This document shows, in pieces, positions 1 through 12,352 of a stretch of DNA of 64,000 nucleotides. The stretch's first letter is position 1. Each line of letters begins with the position of its first letter. Both the position numbers and the translations under genes were made by a program. The notes under the pieces were generated by a model. It searched no databases. It saw only the letters and a program-made list of their open reading frames with translations, and was not told the origin of the DNA. The stretch lies in NCBI RefSeq assembly GCF_030813695.1, contig NZ_JAUSVA010000002.1, positions 6,657,501 to 6,721,500 of the forward strand, in the 5' to 3' direction. This stretch comes from Kitasatospora herbaricolor. GTDB taxonomy: Bacteria; Actinomycetota; Actinomycetes; Streptomycetales; Streptomycetaceae.

Positions 1-2900
<2,900 letters not shown>

Positions 2901-3033
2901 CAGACGCTCGCGTTCACTGTGTGGTTCCCGGGTAGCGAACAGCTATCGCCGGTGACGGACCGAAGTATCGGTCCAACCACGATAAAGAGACACCTCTTAA
3001 CTAAAAAGTGTGTTTCGCTGAATACCCGATAGG

Positions 3034-3153
3034 GTTTCGGTGGTCATAGCACGAGGGAAACGCCCGGTTACATTCCGAACCCGGAAGCTAAGCCTCGTTG
3101 CGCCGATGGTACTGCAGGGGGGACCCTGTGGGAGAGTAGGACGCCGCCGAACA
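3034..3153 (+). rRNA. 5S ribosomal RNA
   Basis: This 120-nt block begins gtttcggtggtcatagc and ends gacgccgccgaaca, which are the pairing termini of actinobacterial 5S rRNA. It has the conserved internal segment cccggttacattccgaaccc. It lies about 130 nt after the 23S 3' end, the normal rrn order. A reading frame that starts inside it is not a gene. Confidence 0.97.
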
Positions 3154-3160
3154 ATCATTC

Positions 3161-3210
3161 AAAGGCCGTGGCCCCAGCGATTCGCTGGGGCCACGGCCTT
3201 TTTGTTTTTC
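3161..3210 (+). terminator. rrn operon terminator
   Basis: A perfect 19-bp stem (3161-3179 with 3183-3201, built on aaaggccgtggccccagcg) with a 3-nt loop is followed by a T-rich tract (tttttgttttt). It lies 8 nt after the 5S gene. This is a classical intrinsic terminator, unusual here in having a real U-tract in such GC-rich DNA. Confidence 0.95.
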
Positions 3211-3378
3211 TCGAACGCAGGTAATCCGGCTCCTCGGGACCTCCGCCCAGACGCGGGGTCGTCCCGGATGCCGGACAATGGAGATGGTGCGCGGCCACGA
3301 GGCCGGCATCGAACCGCTCCGGGCGCTGGTGTCGCCCGAGGTAGCGGTGGAGCTGAAGTAGCAGAAGGAGTCACCACG

Positions 3379-5934
3379 ATGCCGAACCCGCCCCAGGACC
3401 GACCCGATCGCCGCCCGGACGACGGCCGCGGCTACGAGCCCCGGTCCCGCGGTGGCTTCAACCGTGATGACCGTGGCCCGCGTCGCGATGACCGTCCCTC
3501 GGGCGGTGGCTTCAACCGTGACGACCGTGGCCCGCGCCGGGATGACCGTCCCTCGGGTGGCGGCTACAACCGTCCGTCCGGCGGCGGTTTCAACCGTGAT
3601 GACCGTGGCCCGCGTCGCGATGACCGTCCCTCGGGTGGCGGCTACAACCGTCCGTCCGGCGGCGGTTTCAACCGTGATGACCGTGGCCCGCGTCGCGATG
3701 ACCGTCCCTCGGGCGGTGGCTTCAACCGTGATGACCGTGGCCCGCGTCGCGATGACCGTCCCTCGGGTGGCGGCTACAACCGTCCGTCCGGCGGCGGTTT
3801 CAACCGTGATGACCGTGGCCCGCGTCGCGATGACCGTCCCTCGGGCGGTGGCTTCAACCGTGATGACCGTGGCCCGCGTCGCGATGACCGTCCCTCGGGC
3901 GGTGGCTTCAACCGTGACGACCGTGGCCCGCGCCGGGATGACCGTCCCTCCGGCGGCGGTTTCCGTCGTGACGACCGTCCGTCCGGTGGCGGTTTCCGTC
4001 GCGACGACCGTCCCTCGGGTGGCGGTTTCAACCGTGACGACCGCCCCTCCGGCTTCAACCGTGACCGTGACGACCGCGGCCCCCGCCGTGACGACCGTCC
4101 CTCCGGCGGCGGCTACAACCGTCCGTCCGGCGGCGGTTTCAACCGTGACGACCGTGGCCCGCGCCGGGATGACCGTCCGTCGGGTGGCGGGTTCAACCGT
4201 GACCGTGACGACCGTGGCGGCTTCCGCCGTGACGACCGTCCGTCCGGTGGCGGTTTCAACCGTCCCTCGGGCGGCGGTTTCAACCGTGATGACCGTGGTC
4301 CGCGCCGTGACGACCGCCCGTCCGGTGGTGGCTTCCGTCGCGACGACCGCCCCTCGGGTGGCGGTTTCAACCGTGACGACCGCCCCTCCGGCTTCAACCG
4401 TGACCGTGACGACCGCCCCTCCGGCTTCAACCGTGACCGTGACGACCGCGGCCCGCGCCGTGACGACCGTCCCTCCGGCGGCGGCTACAACCGTGACCGT
4501 GACGACCGTGGCGGCTTCCGCCGTGACGACCGTCCGTCCGGTGGCGGTTTCAACCGTCCCTCGGGCGGTGGCTTCAACCGTGATGACCGTGGTCCGCGTC
4601 GTGACGACCGTCCGTCCGGTGGTGGCTTCCGTCGCGACGACCGCCCCTCGGGCGGTGGCTTCAACCGTGATGACCGTGGTCCGCGTCGTGACGACCGTCC
4701 GTCCGGTGGTGGCTTCCGTCGCGACGACCGCCCCTCGGGTGGCGGTTTCAACCGTGACGACCGCCCCTCCGGCTTCAACCGTGACCGTGACGACCGCGGC
4801 CCCCGCCGTGACGACCGTCCCTCCGGCGGCGGCTTCCGTCGCGACGACCGCCCCTCGGGTGGCGGCTTCAACCGCGACGACCGTGGCGGCCGGCCGTACG
4901 AGAACCGTGGCGAGAGCCGCGGGGGCGGGCGCTTCGAGGGGCGCCGGGAGGAGTACCGCCGCGACGACCGTGGGGGCTACGACGACCGTCGTGGCAACTA
5001 CGAGCCCGTCAAGCGGCTGCCGATCCCCGAGGACGTCACCGGCTTCGAGATCGACGCCGACGTGCGCCAGGAGCTCAAGAGCCTGCCCAAGACGCTGGCG
5101 GACGACGTCGCCCGCAACCTGGTGATGGTGGCCCGCCTGCTCGACACCGAGCCGGAGGAGGCCTACCAGTACTCCCGCGTCGCGCTGCGGCTCGCGTCCC
5201 GCGTCGCCGCCGTGCGTGAGGCGGCCGGGTTCGCCTCGTACATGACGCAGCGTTACTCCGAGGCGCTGACCGAGTTCCGCGCCTCCCGCCGGATGACCGG
5301 CCGGGTGGACCTGTGGCCGGTGATGGCCGACTGCGAGCGCGGTCTGGGCCGCCCCGAGCGCGCGCTGGCGATGGCCGGCGAGCCCGAGGTGAAGCAGCTG
5401 GACAAGGCCGGCCAGGTCGAGATGCGCCTGGTCGCCGCCGGTGCCCGTGGCGACATGGAGCAGTTCGACGCCGCCGTGGTCACCCTGCAGAGCCCCGAGC
5501 TGGCCTCCAACTCGGTGCACCCGTGGAGCGCCCGGCTGCGGTACGCCTATGCCGAGGCCCTGATCGCGGCCGGCCGGGCCGACGAGGCCCGCGACTGGTT
5601 CGCCAAGGCGGCCGACGCGGACACCGACGGTTCGACCAACGCCTCCGAGCGGCTGGCCGAGATCGACGGCCTGGAGTTCGTCGACGCCCTCGACCCCGAC
5701 CTGGACGTCGAGGAGGGCGAGGAGTCCGAGGACGAGGCGCAGGCCGAGGACGAGGCTCCTGCCCGGTCGCGCGGCAAGGCCCCCGCGGGCGGCGTGCCGG
5801 ACGAGCGGGAGATCTTCGAGGACGAGGAAGACGTCGAGGAGTACTACGACGAGGACGACCTGGAGATCGACGAGGACTTCGACGGCCGCGCCCCCCAGCG
5901 CGCGGAGCAGGCGGACGAGCGCGACGAGCGCTGA
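3379..5934 (+). CDS. RGG/RDD-repeat protein with C-terminal TPR-like domain
   Basis: An 851-residue protein starting MPNPPQDRPDRR. The ATG at 3379 follows a ggagtcacc ribosome site, whereas frame upstream of it runs into the 5S gene. Residues about 25-500 are near-perfect repeats of FNRDDRGPRRDDRPSGGG and variants, an RGG-box-like, Arg/Asp/Gly-rich disordered region typical of RNA-binding or condensate-forming proteins. Residues about 540-770 are helical and TPR-like (LVMVARLLDTEPEEAYQYS, AYAEALIAAGRADEARDWF). The tail (about 770-851) is strongly acidic. Streptomyces relatives are annotated as tetratricopeptide proteins; the function is not known. The repeat number is likely to vary between strains and is a risk point for assembly. 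Confidence 0.85.
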   Translation: MPNPPQDRPDRRPDDGRGYEPRSRGGFNRDDRGPRRDDRPSGGGFNRDDRGPRRDDRPSGGGYNRPSGGGFNRDDRGPRRDDRPSGGGYNRPSGGGFNRDDRGPRRDDRPSGGGFNRDDRGPRRDDRPSGGGYNRPSGGGFNRDDRGPRRDDRPSGGGFNRDDRGPRRDDRPSGGGFNRDDRGPRRDDRPSGGGFRRDDRPSGGGFRRDDRPSGGGFNRDDRPSGFNRDRDDRGPRRDDRPSGGGYNRPSGGGFNRDDRGPRRDDRPSGGGFNRDRDDRGGFRRDDRPSGGGFNRPSGGGFNRDDRGPRRDDRPSGGGFRRDDRPSGGGFNRDDRPSGFNRDRDDRPSGFNRDRDDRGPRRDDRPSGGGYNRDRDDRGGFRRDDRPSGGGFNRPSGGGFNRDDRGPRRDDRPSGGGFRRDDRPSGGGFNRDDRGPRRDDRPSGGGFRRDDRPSGGGFNRDDRPSGFNRDRDDRGPRRDDRPSGGGFRRDDRPSGGGFNRDDRGGRPYENRGESRGGGRFEGRREEYRRDDRGGYDDRRGNYEPVKRLPIPEDVTGFEIDADVRQELKSLPKTLADDVARNLVMVARLLDTEPEEAYQYSRVALRLASRVAAVREAAGFASYMTQRYSEALTEFRASRRMTGRVDLWPVMADCERGLGRPERALAMAGEPEVKQLDKAGQVEMRLVAAGARGDMEQFDAAVVTLQSPELASNSVHPWSARLRYAYAEALIAAGRADEARDWFAKAADADTDGSTNASERLAEIDGLEFVDALDPDLDVEEGEESEDEAQAEDEAPARSRGKAPAGGVPDEREIFEDEEDVEEYYDEDDLEIDEDFDGRAPQRAEQADERDER

Positions 5935-5946
5935 CCGGGCGGATCT

Positions 5947-5996
5947 GACGAGAAGCCCTGCCGCACCCCACTCGGGGTGCGGCAGGGCTTCTCGTC
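5947..5996. terminator. Bidirectional terminator between convergent genes
   Basis: A perfect 23-bp stem (5947-5969 with 5974-5996) with an ACTC loop lies 12 nt after the repeat-protein stop and about 70 nt before the convergent DUF1015 stop. It is placed to end transcription from both sides. Confidence 0.88.
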
Positions 5997-6064
5997 GTTC
6001 CGGGGCGGGGCCGCAATGCCCGCCCCGGCGTGCGCAGGCCGCCCGGCGGTTGCCCGCCCCCCGC

Positions 6065-7444
6065 TCAGCCCAGTTCGAGGCTGCGGATCACCAGCCCGGT
6101 GGCCGGCTTCGGGCCGAAGGAGGTGGACTTGCGGGGCATCGTGACGCCCTGCTCGGCCAGCCGCCGCACCACGCTCTCCTTGACCGGGTGCAGCAGGACG
6201 GCCGTCCCGCCGGTACGGGCGGCCTCCCGCTCGGCGCCGGCGGCGGTGTGCAGGTAGCCGATGTCGTCCGGGCCGTCGGGGACCTGCCAGATGTGCTCCA
6301 GCAGGGTGGAGTGCAGGACCGTCGCGTCCAGGTGACGCCACTCCTGCGGCTTGTCCTGCGGCACGGTCGCGTCCAGCAGGGCCTCGTCCGGCTCGCCGAT
6401 CAGCCAGAACTGCCCGTCCCCGCCGGTCAGGACGAAGCCGTTGCCGCCGTGCCGCTTGAGTTCCGTGAGGGCCTCCAGGGCGCCGGTCAGCGGCCCCGCG
6501 ACCTCCTTGACCTGCCAGTGGTCGCCCAGGAGCTCCAGCGCCTCGGTGACCGGCAGGCGGTAGAGCACCCGGTGGATCGCGCGGACCCGCAGCGGGTAGC
6601 GGGCGGTGTCGACCAGCAGCACCAGCCCGCGGTCCCATGGGCTGCGGGGCAGGTGCCGGTGCTCGCGCTGGAGTCGCAGGTACATCTCCCAGCGGTGGTG
6701 GCCGTCGGCGATCAGCGCCCGGCAGGTGGCCAGGTCGCGGGAGACCTCGGCGAGGTCGGCCGGCGCGGTGACCGCCCACAGTCGGTGATGGGTGCCGTCG
6801 GTGGTGGTCGTGGTGAGCAGCGGTTCGCCGAGCACCGCGCGTTCGATCACACCGGCCGCGCCGCCGTTGCCCCGGTAGGTGAGCAGCAGCGGTTCGAGGT
6901 TGGCGCGGGTGGTGCGCATCAGGCCGACCCGGTCGGCGACGGGTTTGGGCATCACGTCCTCGTGCGGCAGCACGACCCCGCCCTCCGGGCCGCTGACCGC
7001 CAGCGCGCCGATCAGGCCGCGCTGCACCCGCCCCGGGCCGGTGCCGTCGTCGCCCGCCCGCTGCTCGTAGACGTACAGAGCGGGCGCGGGGTCGGGCACC
7101 AGCACGCCTTCGCGCCGCCAGGCCCGCAGCAGTCTCGCCGCGTGGCGGTAGCGGGTGTCGCGGTCGGGCCGGTCGCCGGCGTCGTCGGGCTCGGGACGCG
7201 GCAGGATCAGCCGTACGACGTTGTGCGGGTCGGCCGTCTCCAGGTCGAGCCGGCGGCCGGGATCGACCACGTCGTACGGGGGTGAGGTGACGGCGGCGAG
7301 CGTGCCGACCCGGTCGGGGTCGTACCGCAGGCCGCGGAAGGGGGACAGGGACAGCCCTGCGGTGGCGACGTGCCCGGGATCGCCGGGGCCGCCCTGCGGA
7401 GACTCCGCTCCGCTTTCTGCACTGGGTGCACTCATTCTGGGCAT
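6065..7444 (-). CDS. DUF1015 family protein
   Basis: A 459-residue protein beginning MPRMSAPSAESG. The N-terminal motif FRGLRYDPDRVG...VTSPPYDVVDP is the hallmark of DUF1015 (SpsC-like) proteins, and ADGHHRWEMYLRL further along contains the family's conserved GHHR. Family length is about 400-450 residues. The function is unknown. Two starts are possible, 7444 or the Met three codons later (7435); no strong ribosome site separates them. A longer upstream frame overlaps the divergent TPR gene and is discounted. It is transcribed divergently from the TPR/HAD pair. Confidence 0.88.
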   Translation of the reverse strand: MPRMSAPSAESGAESPQGGPGDPGHVATAGLSLSPFRGLRYDPDRVGTLAAVTSPPYDVVDPGRRLDLETADPHNVVRLILPRPEPDDAGDRPDRDTRYRHAARLLRAWRREGVLVPDPAPALYVYEQRAGDDGTGPGRVQRGLIGALAVSGPEGGVVLPHEDVMPKPVADRVGLMRTTRANLEPLLLTYRGNGGAAGVIERAVLGEPLLTTTTTDGTHHRLWAVTAPADLAEVSRDLATCRALIADGHHRWEMYLRLQREHRHLPRSPWDRGLVLLVDTARYPLRVRAIHRVLYRLPVTEALELLGDHWQVKEVAGPLTGALEALTELKRHGGNGFVLTGGDGQFWLIGEPDEALLDATVPQDKPQEWRHLDATVLHSTLLEHIWQVPDGPDDIGYLHTAAGAEREAARTGGTAVLLHPVKESVVRRLAEQGVTMPRKSTSFGPKPATGLVIRSLELG

Positions 7445-7531
7445 CGTAATCGGGTACGCGTTGTTGAGAGATCGGAACACCCGGCCGACCGGCAGGTCGG
7501 GGAGTGGGACGGACCGGGAGCGAGGTACGGG

Positions 7532-8191
7532 ATGAGCGACGGGCAGGAGCGGGTCGGCGGCGGCGGACCCACCGACGGCGGGGGCGGGGCGCCCGAGCAG
7601 GGGCGGCCGGGCGAGCCGACGGGCGATGTGTACGACTGGTACCGGCGTGGTGCCAAGCTGCTGGCGGAGGGCCATCCCGGGGCCGCGGTGCAGTTGCTGT
7701 CCCGGGCGGCGGCGGCCGAGCCGCAGTCGCACAGCATCCGCGAGGCGCTGGCCAGGGCGCAGTTCGACGCGGGTTCGTACGCGGCCGCGCTGGAGAACTT
7801 CCGGGCGGTGGCGATGGCCGACCCGTCGGACGACTACGCTCGGTTCGGCTGGGGCATCTCGGCCGCCCGGCTGGGCGACTTCGAGACCTCCGCCAAGCAC
7901 CTGGCGCTGGCGGTGGCGATGAGCCCCGGAACGGCCCACTACCGGGCCGCGCTCAAGCAGACCCGGGCGACGCTGGCGGCCCGGGCGGGGGCCTACGGGC
8001 CCCTGCTGCCCGGGGCGCCCGGCTACCCGGGAGCCGAGGCCGGAACCGAAGCCGGAGCCGAGGCCGTCCAGCTGGACGCTCCGGACGCTCCGGGCGGCGG
8101 GGCCGCGGCGGGCACGGGCCAGGGCACGGACAAGGCCGGCAATGGCGCGGGCGACGCGGAGCTGACGGACGACGAGGAAGAGCACGAATGA
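7532..8191 (+). CDS. TPR-repeat protein
   Basis: A 219-residue protein starting MSDGQERVGG behind a gggagcgagg ribosome site. After a Gly-rich start, residues about 30-160 form three to four TPR helix pairs (YRRGAKLLAEGHPGAAVQLL, QFDAGSYAAALENFRAVAM, ISAARLGDFETSAKHLALAV). The last 60 residues are Gly/Ala/Glu-rich and probably disordered. The stop overlaps the next start (ATGA at 8188-8191), so it is translationally coupled to the HAD phosphatase. It is probably a scaffold; no catalytic motif is visible. Confidence 0.85.
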   Translation: MSDGQERVGGGGPTDGGGGAPEQGRPGEPTGDVYDWYRRGAKLLAEGHPGAAVQLLSRAAAAEPQSHSIREALARAQFDAGSYAAALENFRAVAMADPSDDYARFGWGISAARLGDFETSAKHLALAVAMSPGTAHYRAALKQTRATLAARAGAYGPLLPGAPGYPGAEAGTEAGAEAVQLDAPDAPGGGAAAGTGQGTDKAGNGAGDAELTDDEEEHE

Positions 8192-9231
8192 ACGACACGG
8201 CAACCACCGCCCGGCGCACCGTACCGGCCGGCAGTGACCGCCCGCTGACCGAGGCGTACGACACCGCCCTGCTCGACCTCGACGGGGTGGTGTACGCCGG
8301 CCCGCACGCGATCGCGCACGCGGTGGAGTCGCTGGACGCGGCCCGGGCGGCCGGGATGCGCCTGGCCTACGTCACCAACAACGCCTCCCGTCCGCCGCAG
8401 GTGGTGGCCGGCCACCTGACCGAGCTGGGGGTGCCGGCCGAGGCCGGGGACGTGATCAACTCGGCGCAGGCGGCGGCCCGGCTGGTGGCGGACAAGGTGC
8501 CGGCCGGCTCCAAGGTGCTGGTGATCGGTGGCGCCGGGCTGGTCGAGGCGGTGGCCGAGCGCGGGCTGGTCGCCGTCCGTTCGCTGGACGAGGAGCCTGC
8601 CGCGGTGGTGCAGGGGTACGACCCGTCGGTGGGCTGGGCGCAGCTCGCGGAGGCCTCCTACGCGGTGCAGCAGGGGCTGCCGTGGGTCGCGTCCAACACC
8701 GACCTGACCATCCCGACGGCCCGCGGCATCGCTCCGGGCAACGGGACGCTGGTGGCGGCCGTCCGGGCCGCGACCGGGGTCGAGCCGGAGGTGGCGGGCA
8801 AGCCGATGCCGCCGATGCACCGGGAGACGGTGCTGCGGACGGGCGCGGAGCGGCCGTTGGTGGTCGGCGACCGCCTCGACACCGACATCGAGGGCGCCCA
8901 CAACGGCGGGGTGGACAGCCTGCTGGTCTTCACCGGTGTCACCACCCCCGCGCAGCTGCTGACCGCGCCGGTCGAGCACCGGCCCACCTACCTGGCCGAG
9001 GACCTGCGCGGCCTGCTGCTCGCCCAGTCGGCGGTGGAGCCGGCGGACGGCGGCGGCTTCGCCTGCGGCGGGTGGACGGCCTCGGTCGCGGAGGGCCTGC
9101 TGCGGCTCGACGGGGTCGGCGAGGACCGCTACGACGGGCTGCGGGCGCTGTGCGCGGCGGCCTGGACGGCGCTGGACGGCGGCGCCGGTGTGCCGGACGG
9201 GCGCAAGGCCCTGGCGGACCTCGGGTTCTGA
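8188..9231 (+). CDS. HAD-superfamily phosphatase, NagD-like
   Basis: A 347-residue protein with all HAD motifs: nucleophile DLDGVVYAGP near residue 29, motif II TNNASRPP, the Lys of AGKPMPPMH, and the Mg-binding VVGDRLDTDIEGAHNGG. This arrangement with a type IIA cap is that of the NagD/4-nitrophenylphosphatase/phosphoglycolate phosphatase group. The in vivo substrate cannot be deduced. About 70 extra C-terminal residues (GGWTASVAEGLLRL onward) form a small helical appendix common in Streptomyces orthologues. It is translationally coupled to the TPR gene. Confidence 0.92.
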   Translation: MNDTATTARRTVPAGSDRPLTEAYDTALLDLDGVVYAGPHAIAHAVESLDAARAAGMRLAYVTNNASRPPQVVAGHLTELGVPAEAGDVINSAQAAARLVADKVPAGSKVLVIGGAGLVEAVAERGLVAVRSLDEEPAAVVQGYDPSVGWAQLAEASYAVQQGLPWVASNTDLTIPTARGIAPGNGTLVAAVRAATGVEPEVAGKPMPPMHRETVLRTGAERPLVVGDRLDTDIEGAHNGGVDSLLVFTGVTTPAQLLTAPVEHRPTYLAEDLRGLLLAQSAVEPADGGGFACGGWTASVAEGLLRLDGVGEDRYDGLRALCAAAWTALDGGAGVPDGRKALADLGF

Positions 9232-9383
9232 GTCCGCGGGCCGCTTGTCGCAGGATGCCCGGCGGGGCTCGGGGGACCGGGGACCGCCGGGCGTTCGCGT
9301 TCCCGGCAGGGCGGGCAGCCGGCCGGCCCGTTCCTGGCAGCGGCTGCCGGGGCGCGGCGGCCCGTGGGCTCAGACCCGTGGGC

Positions 9384-9731
9384 TCAGAGCAGGGTGCGCA
9401 GCCGGAGCAGGTCGCGGAAGCCGGCCTCCAGCTTGACCCGGCCGCCGGCCCAGGCCGAGGCGAAGTTCAGCCGGCCGCCGACCAGGGCGACCAGGTCGTC
9501 GCCGGACATCGCGAGCCGGATCTCGGCCCGCTCGGCGGGCCTCCCGGGAGCCTCGGTGACGTCCTGGATCCGGCCCTCGCGCAGCCGGCCGTGGAAGGTG
9601 ATGTCGAGATCGGTGATCCAGCAGGTCAGGGAGCGGTCGAGGGCGGCCGCCTTGCGGACGTCGCCGGTGGAGTTCGCCATGTTCCGGCTGAGCTGCTCCA
9701 ATGCCTCGCGGCACTCCTCGGCGTTGGCCAT
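9384..9731 (-). CDS. SCP2 sterol-carrier-like domain protein
   Basis: A 115-residue protein MANAEECREALEQL. The pattern LDRSLTCWITDLDITFHGRLREG, then AEIRLAMSGDDLVALVGGRLNFASAWAGGRVKLEAGFRDLLRLR, matches the compact SCP2/sterol-carrier fold found in many small actinobacterial proteins: a lipid-binding-like pocket with the closing G-x-V-K-(L/V)-x-G strand. A ggag ribosome site lies about 12 nt upstream of the ATG at 9731. The ligand is unknown. It stands alone on the minus strand between plus-strand genes. Confidence 0.8.
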   Translation of the reverse strand: MANAEECREALEQLSRNMANSTGDVRKAAALDRSLTCWITDLDITFHGRLREGRIQDVTEAPGRPAERAEIRLAMSGDDLVALVGGRLNFASAWAGGRVKLEAGFRDLLRLRTLL

Positions 9732-9899
9732 GGCTGCTGTCCACTCCTGCTTCTGCGGTTCCGGGAGCCTCACGCTATCGCAGCCCGGTGGGGGGATCGC
9801 CTGCAGCGGGCCGGGGCACCTTGGCGGTAGCGTCGTCAGTGGGCGCCGGTCCGGTCCGGGGTCTTCCATGACGGAGTGATGCTCGAAGGAGGCGCCCGG

Positions 9900-10946
9900 A
9901 TGCTTCGGGACACGGTGCGGGGATTTGTCACGGTCGCCTCCGGGCTGGCCGAGGAGGCCGGCAAGCGGGTCGTGCTGACCGCCGCCGAACTGCTGGAACG
10001 CAGTGGGATCGATCTGGCCGAGGTCGAGCGGAAGGCACGCGCGGCCGGCCAGTTCCCGCCCTCGGTCAAGTCGCTGCAGACCCTGGCGGAGGAGGCCGTC
10101 ACCGCCGGCCGCGCCGGTTTCGACCTCGCCACCGGAGTGGCCCGCAGCGAGGTGGAGAAGGCCTTCGAGAAGGTCGGTGACCAGGTGACCAAGGTCGGCG
10201 TCGTGCTGGCCTACCTGGAGAGCAGACTGCGGGACGTCGAGGAGGACGACGCCCCGGCGGCGCGGCCGGCCGACAAGAACGGCGCGGCCGCGGCGCGGGC
10301 GGACGGGCTGTTCGGCCACGGCTGGGAGCAGGGCGGCGGGTCGTCGGACACCGGCGGCCGGCCGGGCGAGCCGATAGTGGCCGAGCGGGTGCCGGTGGAC
10401 GACGGCGGGTCGCCGGAGCCGGCCGGCGAGGACCGGACCGGCGAGGCCTGGACCCCGGAGGGGGCGGAGGCCCCGCAGCCGCCGGCCCCGACGGCGCCGG
10501 CGAAGCGCGCGGCGGCCGGGAAGGCCGCCCGGAAGACGCCCGGGAAGCCGGCGGCCAAGGCCGGGACGGGCGGCGCGGCCGCGGCCGGGCGTCCGGCGGC
10601 GAGGACGGCGCCCGCGAAGCAGGCCCCCGCGAAGCAGGCAACCGCCAAGGGGACGCCCGCCAAGGGGACGCCGGCGAAGGGGACGCCCGCCAAGCAGGCG
10701 TCGGGCAAGGGCCCGGCGGCCGGGGGCGCCACGCCGGACAAGGCGGCCCCGGCGAAGAAGGCCGCCGCCGCGAAGAAGCCGGCCGCGAAGAAGGCCGCGG
10801 GCAAGAAGACCACGGTCACCAGGACGGCGTCGGCCGGCCAGCCGACGGCGAAGAAGGCGACTCCGGCGGCCGGCGCGACCAAGCGGGCGGCGACCAAGCG
10901 GACGACCGTACGCCGGACGACCAGCAGCAAGGGCCCCGATGCCTGA
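9900..10946 (+). CDS. Helical protein with histone-H1-like Lys/Ala/Pro tail
   Basis: A 348-residue protein. The ATG at 9900 (MLRDTVRGFVTV) is chosen because aaggagg at 9886-9892 sits 7 nt upstream; earlier in-frame GTG/ATG codons at 9876 and 9879 overlap that site. Residues 1-115 are amphipathic helices (GLAEEAGKRVVLTAAELLE, EKAFEKVGDQVTKVGVVLAYLESRL), reminiscent of phasin-like or membrane-associated coiled proteins. Residues about 195-348 are repeats of the type AKGTPAKGTPAKQ and PAKKAAAAKKPAAKKAAGKK, like histone H1 or mycobacterial HupB tails, so DNA or polyanion binding is inferred. The stop overlaps the next gene by 8 nt. Confidence 0.8.
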   Translation: MLRDTVRGFVTVASGLAEEAGKRVVLTAAELLERSGIDLAEVERKARAAGQFPPSVKSLQTLAEEAVTAGRAGFDLATGVARSEVEKAFEKVGDQVTKVGVVLAYLESRLRDVEEDDAPAARPADKNGAAAARADGLFGHGWEQGGGSSDTGGRPGEPIVAERVPVDDGGSPEPAGEDRTGEAWTPEGAEAPQPPAPTAPAKRAAAGKAARKTPGKPAAKAGTGGAAAAGRPAARTAPAKQAPAKQATAKGTPAKGTPAKGTPAKQASGKGPAAGGATPDKAAPAKKAAAAKKPAAKKAAGKKTTVTRTASAGQPTAKKATPAAGATKRAATKRTTVRRTTSSKGPDA

Positions 10947-11208
10947 CCCCGCCGCGCTCCCCGGGACCGCACCCGAGGCCGTTCCCGCTCCCGCAGCCGG
11001 GTCGCCCGCCCCAGCCGCGACGGCCGGCCGGGACGCCGAGGCGCGTCCGCTCGGCGTCGAGTTCACCCCGACCGGCGATCCGGCGGTGGACGCGGCGCTG
11101 GGCCGGCTGGAGGCGCTGGACGGGGTCCCGACCGAGGGGCACCTCCCGGTGTACGAAGATGTTCATCAGCGGCTGGGGGAGACCCTCGCCGCGCTCGACC
11201 GGTCCTGA
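10939..11208 (+). CDS. Small conserved hypothetical protein
   Basis: An 89-residue protein MPDPAALPGTAPEAV overlapping the upstream gene by 8 nt, so it is probably co-translated. After a Pro/Ala-rich start, the segment GVEFTPTGDPAVDAALGRLEALDGVPTEGHLPVYEDVHQRLGETLAAL is a recognisable conserved helix pair found upstream of tlyA in streptomycetes. No enzymatic motif is present. Confidence 0.75.
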   Translation: MPDPAALPGTAPEAVPAPAAGSPAPAATAGRDAEARPLGVEFTPTGDPAVDAALGRLEALDGVPTEGHLPVYEDVHQRLGETLAALDRS

Positions 11209-11264
11209 GGCCGGCCACGGGCCCGGATCGCGGCGGCCCGGCCGTCCCCTCGGCCGTCCGGCAC

Positions 11265-11385
11265 GGGCAGTTCTCCGAGCAGTCCGTCCGAGCAGTCCGT
11301 TCGAGCAGTGAGTTCGAGCAGTCCGTTCAAGGCAGTTACAAGGCAGTCCGTTCAAGCAGGCGACACCTGGCAGCAGCACACCGCG
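11265..11385. repeat. Degenerate short repeats (gcagtccgttc type) upstream of tlyA
   Basis: Between the small hypothetical gene and tlyA, the motif gagcagtccgttc and variants (gcagttctccgagcagtccgtccgagcagtccgttcgagcag, then aggcagtccgttcaagcagg) recurs about six times with partial decay. It is non-coding, with lower GC than its surroundings. It may be slipped-strand repeat expansion in an intergenic region. Confidence 0.7.
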
Positions 11386-11434
11386 GTGGACGGCGCGGTG
11401 GGCGGCGGCAGGCAGCGGTAGGAGCTGAAACCCA

Positions 11435-12247
<813 letters not shown>

Positions 12248-12352
12248 GGTGCTCTGCGGACGTCCGGCCGCCATGCCGAGTGGCGGCCGCACCGGGCCGA
12301 GGGCGACCCGAGCCCCCGACAGGCGACCCGGCAGGCGTAGGGAGAGGGCAGC

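Noticed and set aside
3450..4890. Dense direct repeats that could suggest a CRISPR array or satellite
   Set aside because: The repeats have codon-length periodicity, keep one reading frame without stops, have no unique spacers and lie inside a gene with its own start and C-terminal domain.
3088..5520. Long minus-strand open frame of 810 codons opposite the RGG protein
   Set aside because: It mirrors the repeats of the plus-strand gene, gives Val/Thr/Ala low-complexity sequence, and runs into the 5S rRNA; GC-rich DNA often leaves the opposite strand open.
6050..7285. Plus-strand open frame opposite the DUF1015 gene
   Set aside because: The translation is Gln/Val/Gly-rich without motifs, and the opposite strand contains the diagnostic DUF1015 signatures.
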